NCBI GenBank assembly: GCA_024516155.1
Contig: JAJJXM010000007.1
Span: forward strand, 558,001-622,000
DNA from: Pyronema omphalodes
Lineage: Eukaryota > Ascomycota > Pezizomycetes > Pezizales > Pyronemataceae
Direction: 5' to 3'
DNA: 64,000 bases
Under the pieces are notes generated by a model. That model searched no databases and was not told where the DNA came from. It saw nothing but the letters and a program-made list of their open reading frames with translations. Shown piece by piece: positions 26,837-37,515 of this stretch. The position numbers were made by a program, and so were the translations under genes. The stretch's first letter is position 1. The number at the start of each line of letters is the position of its first letter.

Positions 26837-28803
26837 ATGCGTCACCCGGGGCAGCATTCGATCCTTCGCTTAATCTCACATCGAGTGCGCATTTCGACCC
26901 CGCTTCTACTTCAAACCCGCTTATTATATCTACCATATCGGCACCTCCGCTTCAACTCCACCTCCTCCAACACCACCAAGTGCCTCACCAACAAAATGCC
27001 GAACATCACCTTTGCGCCGGGGGACCCCTCGCGCATCTTCACACCGAATGCACTTCGAGCTTGGAGTGTCATTGAAGGAAAGAAGCTTCCTGAGCGCGAG
27101 GCTATTCGCGCTATTCACGTTTACGACTTCGACAATACGCTCTTTACTTCCCCACTACCGAATCCGAAAATTTGGCACAGCCAAACTCTGGGGAATCTTC
27201 AACAGCCGAAATGGATTATGAACGGTGGCTGGTGGCATGATCATAGAATTTTGTCAGCTACAGGCAAAGGACTGGAGGAGGAGGAAAAGACTGCTTGGCA
27301 GGGTTGGTGGAACGAACATATTGTTCAGCTTGTGCAGCTGAGTATGCAGCAAAAGGATGTACTCAAGGTTCTCATGACTGGCAGAAAGGTCGCTGGCTTT
27401 GCACCGCTTATACAGAGGATGGTAAAGAGCAAGGGACTTGAGTTCGACCTCATTGTGTTGAAACCCGAGGTCATGCCCTCCGGACAGGAGCCGGAGACTA
27501 CTGTTACTTATAAGTGTGTGTTTTTGCAGGAGATGTTGGATACCTACACGGAAGCTACTGAGATTCGGTAAGTGTTGCCACAAGCATTGGCATTCTTGTT
27601 CGGTCGCACTGACACTCTTGTAGCATCTATGATGACAGAGAGAGTCATATTCGTGCTTTTGATGAATTCTTCATAAAATACAAGCACCACGTATTCGGGA
27701 AGCGTTCACATCTAACTCACGAAACTATCCGGGTTGCTGAGATATCCAGAGTTCTGGACCCAACTGTGGAGCTGGCCATAATCCAGGAAATGCTCAACGA
27801 ACATAACGCTAATAAGCCTGCTCACAAAAATCCTCTTAAAATTAAAAAGACAGTATTCTGCACTGGATATCTGCTGAATTCTCAAACCACTGGGAAACTT
27901 CTGAACGATCTAAAAATCCCAGCAATGGTGGCAGACGATCCAGATGTGAAATACGTCGCTAACAACGTACTTATCACACCAAAGCCTGCTAATAAGACTA
28001 TCCTTGACGCTGTTGGACCTATGGGTACGAAAGTCGAGTTTGAGGTTATTGGAGTGGCTGATTATAACCGACGTGTGTGGGCTGCTCTGATTAAGCCAGT
28101 TGATGAGAGTATTAAAATCTATACCGATAACCCCCAGCTGATTATAGTGCTTGCTCACAGGAGGGGTGCGAAGCCAATTGAGGCTCAGAACATCGATGCT
28201 TCAAGTTGGAGTCCACCTTATAGACCGGGGATTAGGTTTAATACTACTGTTGGAGAAAGATTAGTTCTGAGAATCGAAGAAGATTACATTGAAGGTGAGT
28301 CCTGAGCACTATTTGATCCTGGCTTTTTTTTTTTTTTTTCTTTTTTTTTTTTTAAAAAAAAAGGCCGTTCTCGAAGAGGGTGAACATCCGCTTTTGCGCA
28401 CTTGAGTGACTCTGATGCACCCTTATGTCCTCCTTGGCCTGTTATCAAGTTTTGGTTCCTTCATGAACGGCATTTTTTTCTTTGTTCAAACCTCCTTGCT
28501 TGCTTGCTTTTTTTGTTTGTTTGTTTGTTTTTATTTTCATTTTATTTAGGCTGGTTTCTTACAGTCTTATTTGATCATATAGAGTCAGGACCACGTATTC
28601 ATCACCATTATGGACAATCACACGATCGCGGACGTGTCGGTCGAGTAAGCGGACGAGGTAGTCGTGGAAGAGGTGTGAGAAGCAACAGCAGTTCCTCACG
28701 AGGAGGTGGGTCTTTTGCCCAGAGAGGGTATGACAGACCTATGAGAGATCATGGGCCAATCGGGAAGGCTTCCGAAATGGAGTGGATGGATGATGCTTAT
28801 TAG
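26837..28803 (+). CDS. Swiss-Army-Knife RNA repair-like HAD-superfamily protein
   Basis: Exons 26837-27567, 27624-28294 and 28583-28803 give 540 residues. The HAD-like motif HVYDFDNTLFTSPLPN and the following GGWWHD, then VLMTGRKVAGFA, identify the SAK-type HAD family of fungi, thought to act on RNA ends. The middle (KIKKTVFCTGYLL to WAALIKPVDE) is a conserved second half, and the tail is RG-rich (GRVGRVSGRGSRGRG), suggesting RNA binding. Two starts are possible. The upstream ATG gives a 53-residue basic, Arg/Leu-rich extension resembling a mitochondrial presequence. The ATG at 26996 (MPNITFAPGD) has a better context. The second intron is 288 nt with long T and A tracts. Confidence 0.8.
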
Positions 28804-29360
28804 ATCACATTTTGGGATTGATGAGTAACGCGTCTGATGCTCATGTTGAGCAAAAGCTTTATTTTCAACACGAAGGAAGGAAGAGATCATTGTTATCTTA
28901 ACGAAAGATTCTAGGGCAATCTTGAAGCCGATACGCTGTTGTTTAATTTTCTTCAGGTTCATTAAGTAAAACAAATATAAATGTTTATTTTCCTTAAACA
29001 AGATATGACTGTAACCAAAAAGTCGAATTCCATACCGAGTGTTGAGAAAGCAGCAGATTTTTTCTGTGACAATTTATTCTTTGTTGAAAAGCAGAGCGGT
29101 TTTTTGTGTTTTTGGAGGAACAAGAGGTTACCGTGAGATTTGGTCAGCGGTCGGTACGGTAGTCTCTCTGATCGCGTGCCCCGCGGTCTTCTGTGCTGCG
29201 TTCATCCCTAAAACGCGTTTTCACCTGACTCGTCAGTAGCGGCTTGGCTAATTAACCGCGCCAACAAGGAATCATAACGTCGTCAGAAAGTGTCCCTACC
29301 TGACGCTCACGCTTCACGCCCATACCTACCTACGATTACCTAGCGACCTCACCAGTCGTC
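28804..29360. other. Intergenic between SAK-like gene and NDC1
   Basis: 557 nt in tandem orientation with no recognisable gene; contains the NDC1 promoter. Confidence 0.45.
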
Positions 29361-31348
29361 ATGGTTTACTCCATCTCGCGATCACTGCCCGCGCCGGCGC
29401 CGCGAGCATCGCCTCCACAGTACCAGGCATTTCTTACACCACTCCTTCACCGGCGGTTTGCGCACGCTTGTCTCATCTCTCTTGGATTCTGCTACGCCTT
29501 AGCATTCCTCATCAGCAACAAACCGAACCGTTGAACTCCCCACCTTGATGATTGACAGCGGAAACTAATGTGAATTCAGCTTTCTGGACTATCCTTCCTT
29601 TCAGCTGGACTGGCCCCAAATGCGCGGTCTTGTTCTTTTTCTCGGCGATGCCTATCCTCATTCTTAGAATTGCCCAATTACATGGTCCGACATCCCTTCA
29701 GTGCGTGTTATGAGAGATGCTAAGATGAGCTACAGTTGTGAAGCGCGCCTACCCTTCTCCTTTGCATACCCTTCAGCGAAGCATCGGATCATTCGTTACC
29801 TACTCGACAATCATCACGTACATGTTCGCATCCGCGACTTTTACTGCTCTTTACTTGTTTTCTTGCACCGACAGAGACCAGCTGGGCATTGTGATTGAGG
29901 GAAGGTATGCTGGAAAACAACCCGAAACTCTCTGTGCTAGCTGACACCTCAACAGAAGCTATGAGCGTCCCCGCCTTAACGAGCGATTCCTCTACTTGTG
30001 CTTCTTCGCCTTCTATATCGGCCTCTGGCAAGGAATCCACCATGTCTACAAAGACCGTGCGCGTCTTGAGTTCTCTGAGGTCCCCGTCACCTCCCCACAG
30101 GAAGCTGCCAGAAAGATGATCCCCATTGTCAATTGGAACCTGGGTTTGCTTACCATTGGGCCTGCAGTGACTGCGCCTTTTGCCTACCTCCCCTTCCGTC
30201 AGATTATGTGGTCCAACACTTTGTGGATTGCTCGCAGCTTTTACTGGTTGAACCGCTCTACCGCGCTTCCGCCTTACCCCGTCGGCCCTGGCCTCTTCAT
30301 TCGCTCTGCCGTCATGGCAGCCATGATTGTTCTTTCTGCGGAGGTTGCGCACGTCGCTTTCACTGTCTACTTCCTCGAGCAGCCCTTCGCCAACAACAAG
30401 CTCATCTCCGACAAGTCCCCCAACCCTAACGGAACCTTGGTTACTGGTCTCCGCACTTCCAGGGCCCCTTTAACCCAGTCCTTCGCCTTCTGGGAGCTCG
30501 ACTTTTTATCCTCTGAGCGCCCGGACCGCCGCAAGGCCATCTACAACGATGTTGACCGCAAGCCTTCCACCACTTGGGAGCAAATTCTCTCCGAATGTCT
30601 CCACACTTTGTCTGAGATTAACACCTCAGTTTTCGATTTGATCATTCCTCCTGCTCCCGAGCCAGTTACCCCCCCTGCGGAGAACCTCTCCTTGACTGCA
30701 CCATTGTCCAGCCCTGCGCCAGTTCCTATGAGCCCCGCCCCACTTGTTTCCACAGGCCGCTCCCCCGGTCGCGCCTTCGTTGAATCCATGCAATCCACCA
30801 CCGGAGAAACCCCCGACAAGCTACTCCGTTCCCGCCTCCCTCCTCTTCCCGAGGAGATGAACGCTCCTATTGTTCAAGCTCGTGAGAACTTGAACTCTCT
30901 AAAGGAATACACCGTTCCGATGCTTGCCTCGACCTTTGGCTACCCATTGCGTCACACAATCGCCCGGACAACCTCTGCCGCAATCCCCAACCACCGTCTT
31001 GCTTGCCATGCTATTTCCGCATTGGCAAAGCTTACCGTGGCATCACTTGAAGAGGATGATTACGGTGTTGTTCAGAACCATGTTATTAGCATCTTAAAGG
31101 CTTTCTTGGAGACTATGGAAACCTTGGAAAGATTCTTGGAGAAACCTCCGGTTCATTGGACTGATACTGAGTCGAAGTTGATTCTTGAACAGGGAGGTAA
31201 ACCAGAGATGATTGAAGCTGAGGAGGTTGCTAAAGAGCTTAAGGATGCTATTAAGGAGATTGGGGGTGCGTTTAGACCGCATTTCGAGGATATGAACTGT
31301 CCTAGGGATTTGCAGAATAAGGTTGCGACTGTATTGGGAATCTTGTAG
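29361..31348 (+). CDS. NDC1: Pore-membrane nucleoporin Ndc1
   Basis: Exons 29361-29529, 29580-29684, 29736-29904 and 29956-31348 give 611 residues. The N-terminal half has about six membrane segments, including LISLGFCYALAFLI, the FWTILPFSWTG region, LRIAQLHV and the FLYLCFFAFYIGLWQGIHHVY helix after RPRLNERF, a typical Ndc1 motif. The soluble C-terminal half has FWELDFLSSERPDRR, then a Pro/Ser linker and a helical end. Ndc1 anchors pore complexes, and spindle pole bodies in yeasts, in the nuclear envelope. Donor choice in intron 2 (GTCCGA) is weak but is the one that keeps frame and the LHV motif. Confidence 0.85.
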
Positions 31349-33010
31349 CGTTTGCATTCGGAATATCTAGAGAAAGGGATGTAATGCTAGAGAAGGGGGG
31401 GGTGGGGGGAAAGAGGGGGGGATAAAGATAAAGATTGAGGATTTGAGAAGGATGTTTTTAGCTTGGATGGATATGATATTGATAGTAAAGAAGGGGAAGT
31501 GGGAAGGTGGGGTGTTGGAAGGAGGGTGAAGAAAAAAAGAAAAAGTTATAAGAACTTTTTGAAAGCAAGCTTTTTTCATGCGAATATGTTCATTCTATGT
31601 CTTTGTATTGGTATTTGTATGAAGGTGGTTGATCATATCCGGCAGCTTTTTTTTTTTGTTTTCCATAAGGCGGGCGTTATGTTTTTTTGCTTCTTTGTGT
31701 TTTTCGGTTTTTTAGTTTAGGTATTACTTTTTTTTTTTTTACTTTGCGGTATGAAATGGATTGTCGGTGGGTGTATACAGATGATGATTCATGCTTGATA
31801 CATGCATGGTTTTTTTTTGCATCTGTTGTGAATTTTTTCTTTGGGCTCGCTGTGATTTGTGGTGAGATTTTATGGCGGTTAAGTGATATGCGTAGAGTAC
31901 AGGCTCCATCCCTAGCAGACTATGCATTATTCACAACTCATGTTTACCAGCATAACACAGCCACTTTAAGCTCCGACTCCACACAAGAAATGAATACTTG
32001 TGATTCTCTACCTACTCCACTCATTACACCAACACCAAAAACCCTCTCTTCCTTACTCCTTATCCGTCACCACCAACCCATCCATGCATACATGCACTTA
32101 CCAAGGTATCCCAGATTCCCAGTAATAAACTAATGCTACCAAGAAGCCACTTAGGTAGCTGGATATATGGATAAGGCCCCTTTGAAAATCCAGTGTTGGA
32201 TCCCAGAATCCCAAAATCATTTTGAGTTGCGTGCGTTTTGATTTGGCAGTATCAATATCATGACCCACAGCACCGCACAGCAGAGGTGAATTATAAAGGA
32301 AAGAGGAAGATAGCCCACTTGGCCTTAAGATTTGATGTCTACTATTTGAACTTTATTTTATTTATCTATTAAGATAATTAAATCTTTGAATAATTGATAT
32401 TGATAATGCCAGACTTACTATTGAGCCGAACCTTTCGAGATCCTTATAAGGTTTATTTATTTCACAACTCCGGTTCTAAAACATTTCCGTAATTGTAATT
32501 ACAAAAAAAAAAAAAAAAAAAAAAAAAACACAAGACGGTATATTCCAGATCAAGGCTGGAACTTCAACCAGGAAGTGATTGCCTCTGGTGGAATGCAGGT
32601 TGTGGCATGTGTCCTTCACCATGCTTCGATTGATTCGGGAGATATGGGTTAAGTAGATTCTAGATCAATGGTGTGATGTTGACGAGAAAGCAAGTCCCAA
32701 AAGCTCCAGCGTAATATGTGTGTGGGGAAAAAGATATCCCGAACTTGATATCAAGAGTTTACACTGTACCCATTGTCGGTAGTTGACTTTGAAAAAGAGG
32801 AAACATGAGATGATTCCATGCTCAGGATGACAATTTTAGGGCTCGCTTTGTTCGCCCTGCAAAGTAGTTTTCTTCAATTAGAATTGGAAGCCCGGTGGCT
32901 TTATTTTTAAGGATTTTGGACAGATCATAGATCAGGCCTGACAAATTGGTAACTTTTTTTTTCGCTTCCTTCGTCTTCCCGGGACACAAGAGTCTGGCTT
33001 AGCGGGTGCT
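31349..33010. other. Gene-poor region downstream of NDC1 with an A26 tract
   Basis: 1.66 kb. The first 500 nt are purine- then T-rich. No coding region is supported. Confidence 0.4.
32503..32528. repeat. Poly(A)26 homopolymer
   Basis: Twenty-six consecutive A residues in AT-rich intergenic DNA. It could be the tail of an old retroposed sequence, but no upstream element was recognised. Confidence 0.9.
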
Positions 33011-33915
33011 TCAGGCTTCTTGCTGAGCCCCCCCCCCCCCCCCCCCCCTTCCGAATATTTTTGAGGTTGACATGATTATACAGGAACTGTTGATACGGGT
33101 TGAAAACAGGTAGATGAAGCTAGAAACCCTGACAAGGGCTAGGGAGTCGAAAGCAATGGCTCTAATTGTCGCAGAAGAAGAAGGAACAGACGTTTTGGTA
33201 ATATCGAAAGTCAGAGCAGTAATTTGGATTCTTCCGCAGACAGTCTTCGATCTTGGATCACACCTCTGTAGGTTTTTGTAGTCGACAAATTCGGCGTCTT
33301 CTTTGTTATCAATACTAATAAGAATATCCAAGTTTGGATTGTTAAGGGAAAAGGAAGAAAGATGGGATACTTTGCCTTATTTTCAGGATATTCGGTTTCT
33401 GTGGAGTACCAGGTTCGATGTTCGACCCGTGGCAAAAGAGGAGGACAATAATGGATGTAGTTTCCTTTTCAGAACCGTGGCCGATGAATCGTTTATTGTA
33501 GTCGAAATTGTACTTCTGATTGAGCAGGACACGAAGGAATTTAGTTCCAACTATAACTTGGAAGAGCTGGAAAGAGTTGATCGAGTTGTCTTTTCCTTCC
33601 GCTATCGGTTTCTTGAGAAGATATTCGAAACTCCTAGTGGAGTAAATGATAGTAACAAAGCACGCAACAAGAAGAGAGTCCGAGGAATCCAGATAGAAGA
33701 AGTTTCCATCGTTGGAATATGTTGGGTAGCCTGGTGATCTGTGAAGACCATTCCTTATTTGGATTCATAGTTATCCGCAGAGTTCTAGTTATGGCGGAAG
33801 ATTAGTTACTAGGACAGATCTCACGGATTCATAACCCTCGCTATAAGATTCGTAACTCACCATTAACTCTGTATATGGAATCGTCGCTAGCCCTCAAAGT
33901 GAGATTTATTGTCAT
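33011..33915 (-). CDS. Hypothetical spliced gene of unknown function, 3' end uncertain
   Basis: Exon 1 is 33861-33915 (ATG, MTINLTLRASDDSIYRVN). It has a GTGAGT donor and a 130-nt intron ending CACCAG, and joins in frame to an exon from 33730 downward that stays open to about 33350. Codons in that exon favour C and T at third positions, as in the true genes here. The start lies in the first exon, so the second exon has no methionine. A second intron probably begins at GTATCC near 33361. Depending on its acceptor, the protein ends either at 33211 or in a frame that crosses a C21 tract as polyglycine and ends at 33011. No family is recognised. A plus-strand frame over the same DNA is taken as its shadow. 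Confidence 0.4.
33028..33048. repeat. Poly(C)21 homopolymer
   Basis: Twenty-one consecutive C residues (G on the minus strand), at or within the 3' end of the hypothetical minus-strand gene. Confidence 0.9.
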
Positions 33916-35399
33916 TTTCCTGACTAACTATTAGCAAAAAAGGGTTGATAAACAAGGCTTAAAGATGAATGCAAACATTGACGAATCGCAAAACGTACCA
34001 TTTTGTTGTGTATGTAGCTGTCTCATCCAGCTTATCCCCCCTCCGGAACTAGGTCTAGATCCAAAACCTCGCCAAGGTCATATTCTAATCTCCCATCATT
34101 TGCTTTCGATTTATACAGATTTAACATTGCAAACGGTGAGTTTCGCCTCAAGCCTCTTGAGCTCCGTCAATTCCTTTGCCCGCCCTTCGCTAAGTATTAG
34201 CCATGTCCTCAACCGCCATTAGAGTTAATCGTGCAAAGACTTACCACAACCCCATGTATGATATTTCAATTTTCCTAACAACGACGGACGCAGAGCTATG
34301 GCCCGCTTCCGTGGTGTTGTATTGAGCCTTTGGCGGAGATGTGCTGTGCTGTGCAGGCTATCCATTAATCATCCAAGAAAATGACAAGCTGCCGCAAAGG
34401 AAGAGTTATTCGTTAGTCCACCATAGTCATACCAGAGATTCGACTGATGTTTCTTCGAAAACTTCATCGAGAAGGTAACCGAATTGGCAAGAAGCAAGAG
34501 GAGGAGCACGCATGGAAAGGTGATGGAGCATCGAAGATCCATACATATTCCCATGGGGCGAATCTCATTAGCGTGCTTGTTAGCGTCCTGGAATATTCTT
34601 GAGGGTTACTTCCCACATTTTACAATCTTTCACTATGAGCGACTCAGGCTTGGCGACCCAGAGCCATTCAACATGGAGGACTGTAAATAGCAGGCACTCA
34701 TGTGGGACGATTCGGTCTTGGCGATGTATACGGTTGCATCGCTCGATCGTTTTATAACTGCAGCGGATTCTGGGCTCATAGGTTATAAATTTATGGCCTC
34801 TGTCCGATTAAAAGTAAAGCGGGATTGGTTGACGTCTGTAATACGTGCACAGATATCATATCAGTTCAGAGACATAAGAACAGAGAAAATATCTACAAAT
34901 ATATCGATTTTATGAAACAGTCCATCCTGGAAAAAGTGCTTCTCTTACGCCGAAAGACTTCTGTGGCATACTCTACAAAAACTTGCACTGAGTCAGAGTT
35001 TACTGAGTGAATGTAGAATACACTGCGGTACGCTCTCTATAATAGTTTAGAGCTCAGTGCCACATTTAACGCTTGAATATTGTTTATACGTCCATAATGC
35101 TTTAGGAACTTCATTACAAAACATAATTATGCATAAAGAGCAGTACAGAATACAGACATTTCGTCAACAAAAATATTACGGCTTAATCTTGGTTCGTCGT
35201 TGCGACTCTCTTCTAAGCCTTAATCACATGACCATAGTGGCGTCTATGGCTCTATGTATGTAGCTAGAGCATTGACATCCCTACCTCAGTGACGTCAGTG
35301 GGGTAGCTTCCACGGTCCCACCCGACCTTTACGCGTCCATTTCCGATTAACATCCGATCACCATCGACACCGCAATTCTCTCAGGTACGGCAATTTATC
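33916..35399. other. Intergenic region before the FUN14 gene, with weak small-ORF candidates
   Basis: 1.5 kb with no recognisable family. A minus-strand frame at 34369-34554 (61 residues) starts with a leucine-rich hydrophobic segment like a signal peptide. It overlaps other frames and is not called. Confidence 0.4.
34203..34384 (+). CDS. Possible 47-residue two-exon small protein
   Basis: Exons 34203-34255 and 34294-34384 join in phase (donor GTATGA, acceptor GACGCAG). They encode MSSTAIRVNRAKTYHNP followed by an Arg-rich helix-like stretch. A possible GTGAGT 5' UTR donor precedes it near 34136. No family is recognised and this may be chance. Confidence 0.18.
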
Positions 35400-36369
35400 A
35401 TGTCAGCTTTCCGCCTCGGTCTCTTTTCGACCTCCGCTCTCGCCGGTGCCGGCCTCGCCTACTCTCTCCATAATCGTCCTCTCGCAACCCCCCTCACTAC
35501 CTACCTCCCTTCGCTAGTACAAACGTATAGATGTGATTCAGGATTTGCATCACCGTTTGGGCTGCCCGGGTGGGGAGTTAGGAGTGAGAAGAAAATGGCA
35601 CCGCCGCCTAGGGATTTTAGTGGATACGATCCGAGATTATACAGACAGGTGTCGACGGGAAGCTTTGTAGGGTTGGCAGTAGGACTGTGTGTGAGCAGAT
35701 TTGGAAAGACACTATGTCTATTGCTAGGTGCAATTATGTTGATGATTGAGGTAAGTTTCTTCAGGTATCAGGAGAGAAATCTGGAGTGGGGAGGATGAGG
35801 ACTGGGAAGGATGGAGTCAGGAAGGAAGTTACAGGTACTTGGGGAAGACTGTGAGGGTGTGATGAGCGGTTGGGAGAGTAAAATGTCACATTGTACAGAT
35901 GCGGAGATAATTATGCATTGGGATGAATGCCGGTGGTGCATTCAGCGTATCCCATTGCCGCTATCAAATGCGCTATACAGCCTCCCAACACTCCTCTGCC
36001 TTGGCACTACTTGAAATTATCTCTCCATTCTTTTCTCTCTCTAAAATAAGATAGATAGCTAACAAACCCAGGCTCTCGCCCGTCAAGGCATTGACATTCT
36101 CCCTGCCGGCCGGATAAAGCGTTGGGTTGAAGATGTCGACGTCCGAGGCCTAATCATGCGCAACACCGCCTTCAAGTATGGAAATGTTCCATTTTTGTCT
36201 ATCTCCCCCTCTCCCCTCCTTATTCCGGAATCCCGCCCTTGTGCTGAGATGGAAGACGATCGGGTGCATGGGATTTTGGCCGGAGTAATGAGAAATAAAA
36301 GGGCTAACATCGCTGTTCTATAGGGCTTCTTTCGGTGCAAGCTTTGTCATGGCGGCGCTTTACGGTTAA
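35400..36369 (+). CDS. FUN14-family mitochondrial outer-membrane protein
   Basis: Exons 35400-35750, 36072-36175 and 36324-36369 give 166 residues. The FUN14 domain starts at LYRQVSTGSFVGLAVGLCVSRF and continues as LCLLLGAIMLMIE, GIDILPAGRIKRWVEDVDV and ends KASFGASFVMAALYG. The N-terminal segment (RLGLFSTSALAGAGLAYSL) is hydrophobic. FUN14/FUNDC1 proteins sit in the mitochondrial outer membrane, and animal homologues act in mitophagy and ER contacts; the fungal function is less defined. The first intron is unusually long here (321 nt) and begins GTAAGT. Confidence 0.82.
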
Positions 36370-37515
36370 ACGGATCATGGGTAAAGATCTTTTTTCTAAA
36401 ACAAAAGAAGCGAGAGAGCAGGGGAAACGAAGGAAACGAACGAAGAGAAATATATTGGTCAGGATACGGTTTTTGCTCATGATTGTTATGTACGCCTCAT
36501 GTTGACAGATGTCTATTATCACTGAGCATTGTGCATTCGATTACAGGTCTGAATTAGACCGGTGATCAGCGGCGTATAGTGGCGTTTATAGGATGTCACT
36601 CATCGGTCAGCCTTATCTCAATTAGCCAACAATCTCTTTTCCTTGTTCATGGCCCGCGGTGTATTTACATCATTTATCCCTCTGACACAGAATAGATGAC
36701 ATTGAATCCAATCCCCGAGTAGTTTTGAGTCTGAATTGTAAGAACGACGGTAAGACAAGAATATGGATAATGGTCGAACACATAATAGTGATATTTTTTC
36801 TCCCGCCATGAATCTGAGCACCATCATCGGGCCATTTGTATATTCCTGTGGGTCATGCATAAGACGAAGTCATACAGTATTCACCTGCAAGCTGGTCGAT
36901 TAATATGAGTAGCAGGCCCCAAAAACCGAAAAAGCCATGACAACAACTTGCTACAGGGCGCAAAAACAATCTTGTGAGTACTTTGCATCCCATAATATAA
37001 TCCAGACGACTGAACGTAACTGAGTCCAGCTTCGTCTTGAACAGCAGCGCGAGTCCTGCTGGGATGAAGCTGGGATTCAATGTCACGGTCAATGTTTCGA
37101 GCGTCAGTAATGAAAATAAATCGAAATCGGGAAAATTTATTACAACTCAAACAGATTTCGAAATAGAACAAAAAAACTAAGCATTCATTACAGCCATGAA
37201 GAAGACATGATCACTTCCTTCATCCAGCAAAAATGGTGATAATCAAAACAAAATATTTTCCTACGGACCCCATGATCCGCTTGACCTTACTTAATTGCCA
37301 TCCTACTATGATATCAAATCCCCTTGCATGCTTGTAAATAAAGAATTAGAGAGTGTATAATATGGGCAAGATCGAAACATATGAAAACACAAAACCACAC
37401 AGGGCGGGAGAGAGACGTGCTAACTTCATCCTCACTTCTACATGCCCCATTACTTAAAACGAATCAATCCATGAATAAACAAAGCCAGTATTTGATCCGT
37501 AGTTCGTGTGCCGAG
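36370..37515. other. Intergenic between convergent FUN14 gene and NLR copy A
   Basis: 1.15 kb with no recognisable gene. Confidence 0.45.

Noticed and set aside
29789..30352. 187-residue antisense frame over NDC1
   Set aside because: Overlaps conserved Ndc1 exons and shows no domain.
33303..33737. 144-residue plus-strand frame
   Set aside because: It has a non-ATG start and no splice context; the minus strand over the same DNA has an ATG exon and better codon bias.
34164..34177. 14-nt match to a conserved small-subunit rRNA segment (CCGTCAATTCCTTT)
   Set aside because: The flanking bases do not match rRNA on either side, so it is chance.
34369..34554. 61-residue minus-strand frame with a leucine-rich start like a signal peptide
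   Set aside because: No supporting features; overlaps other short frames and has no recognisable mature domain.
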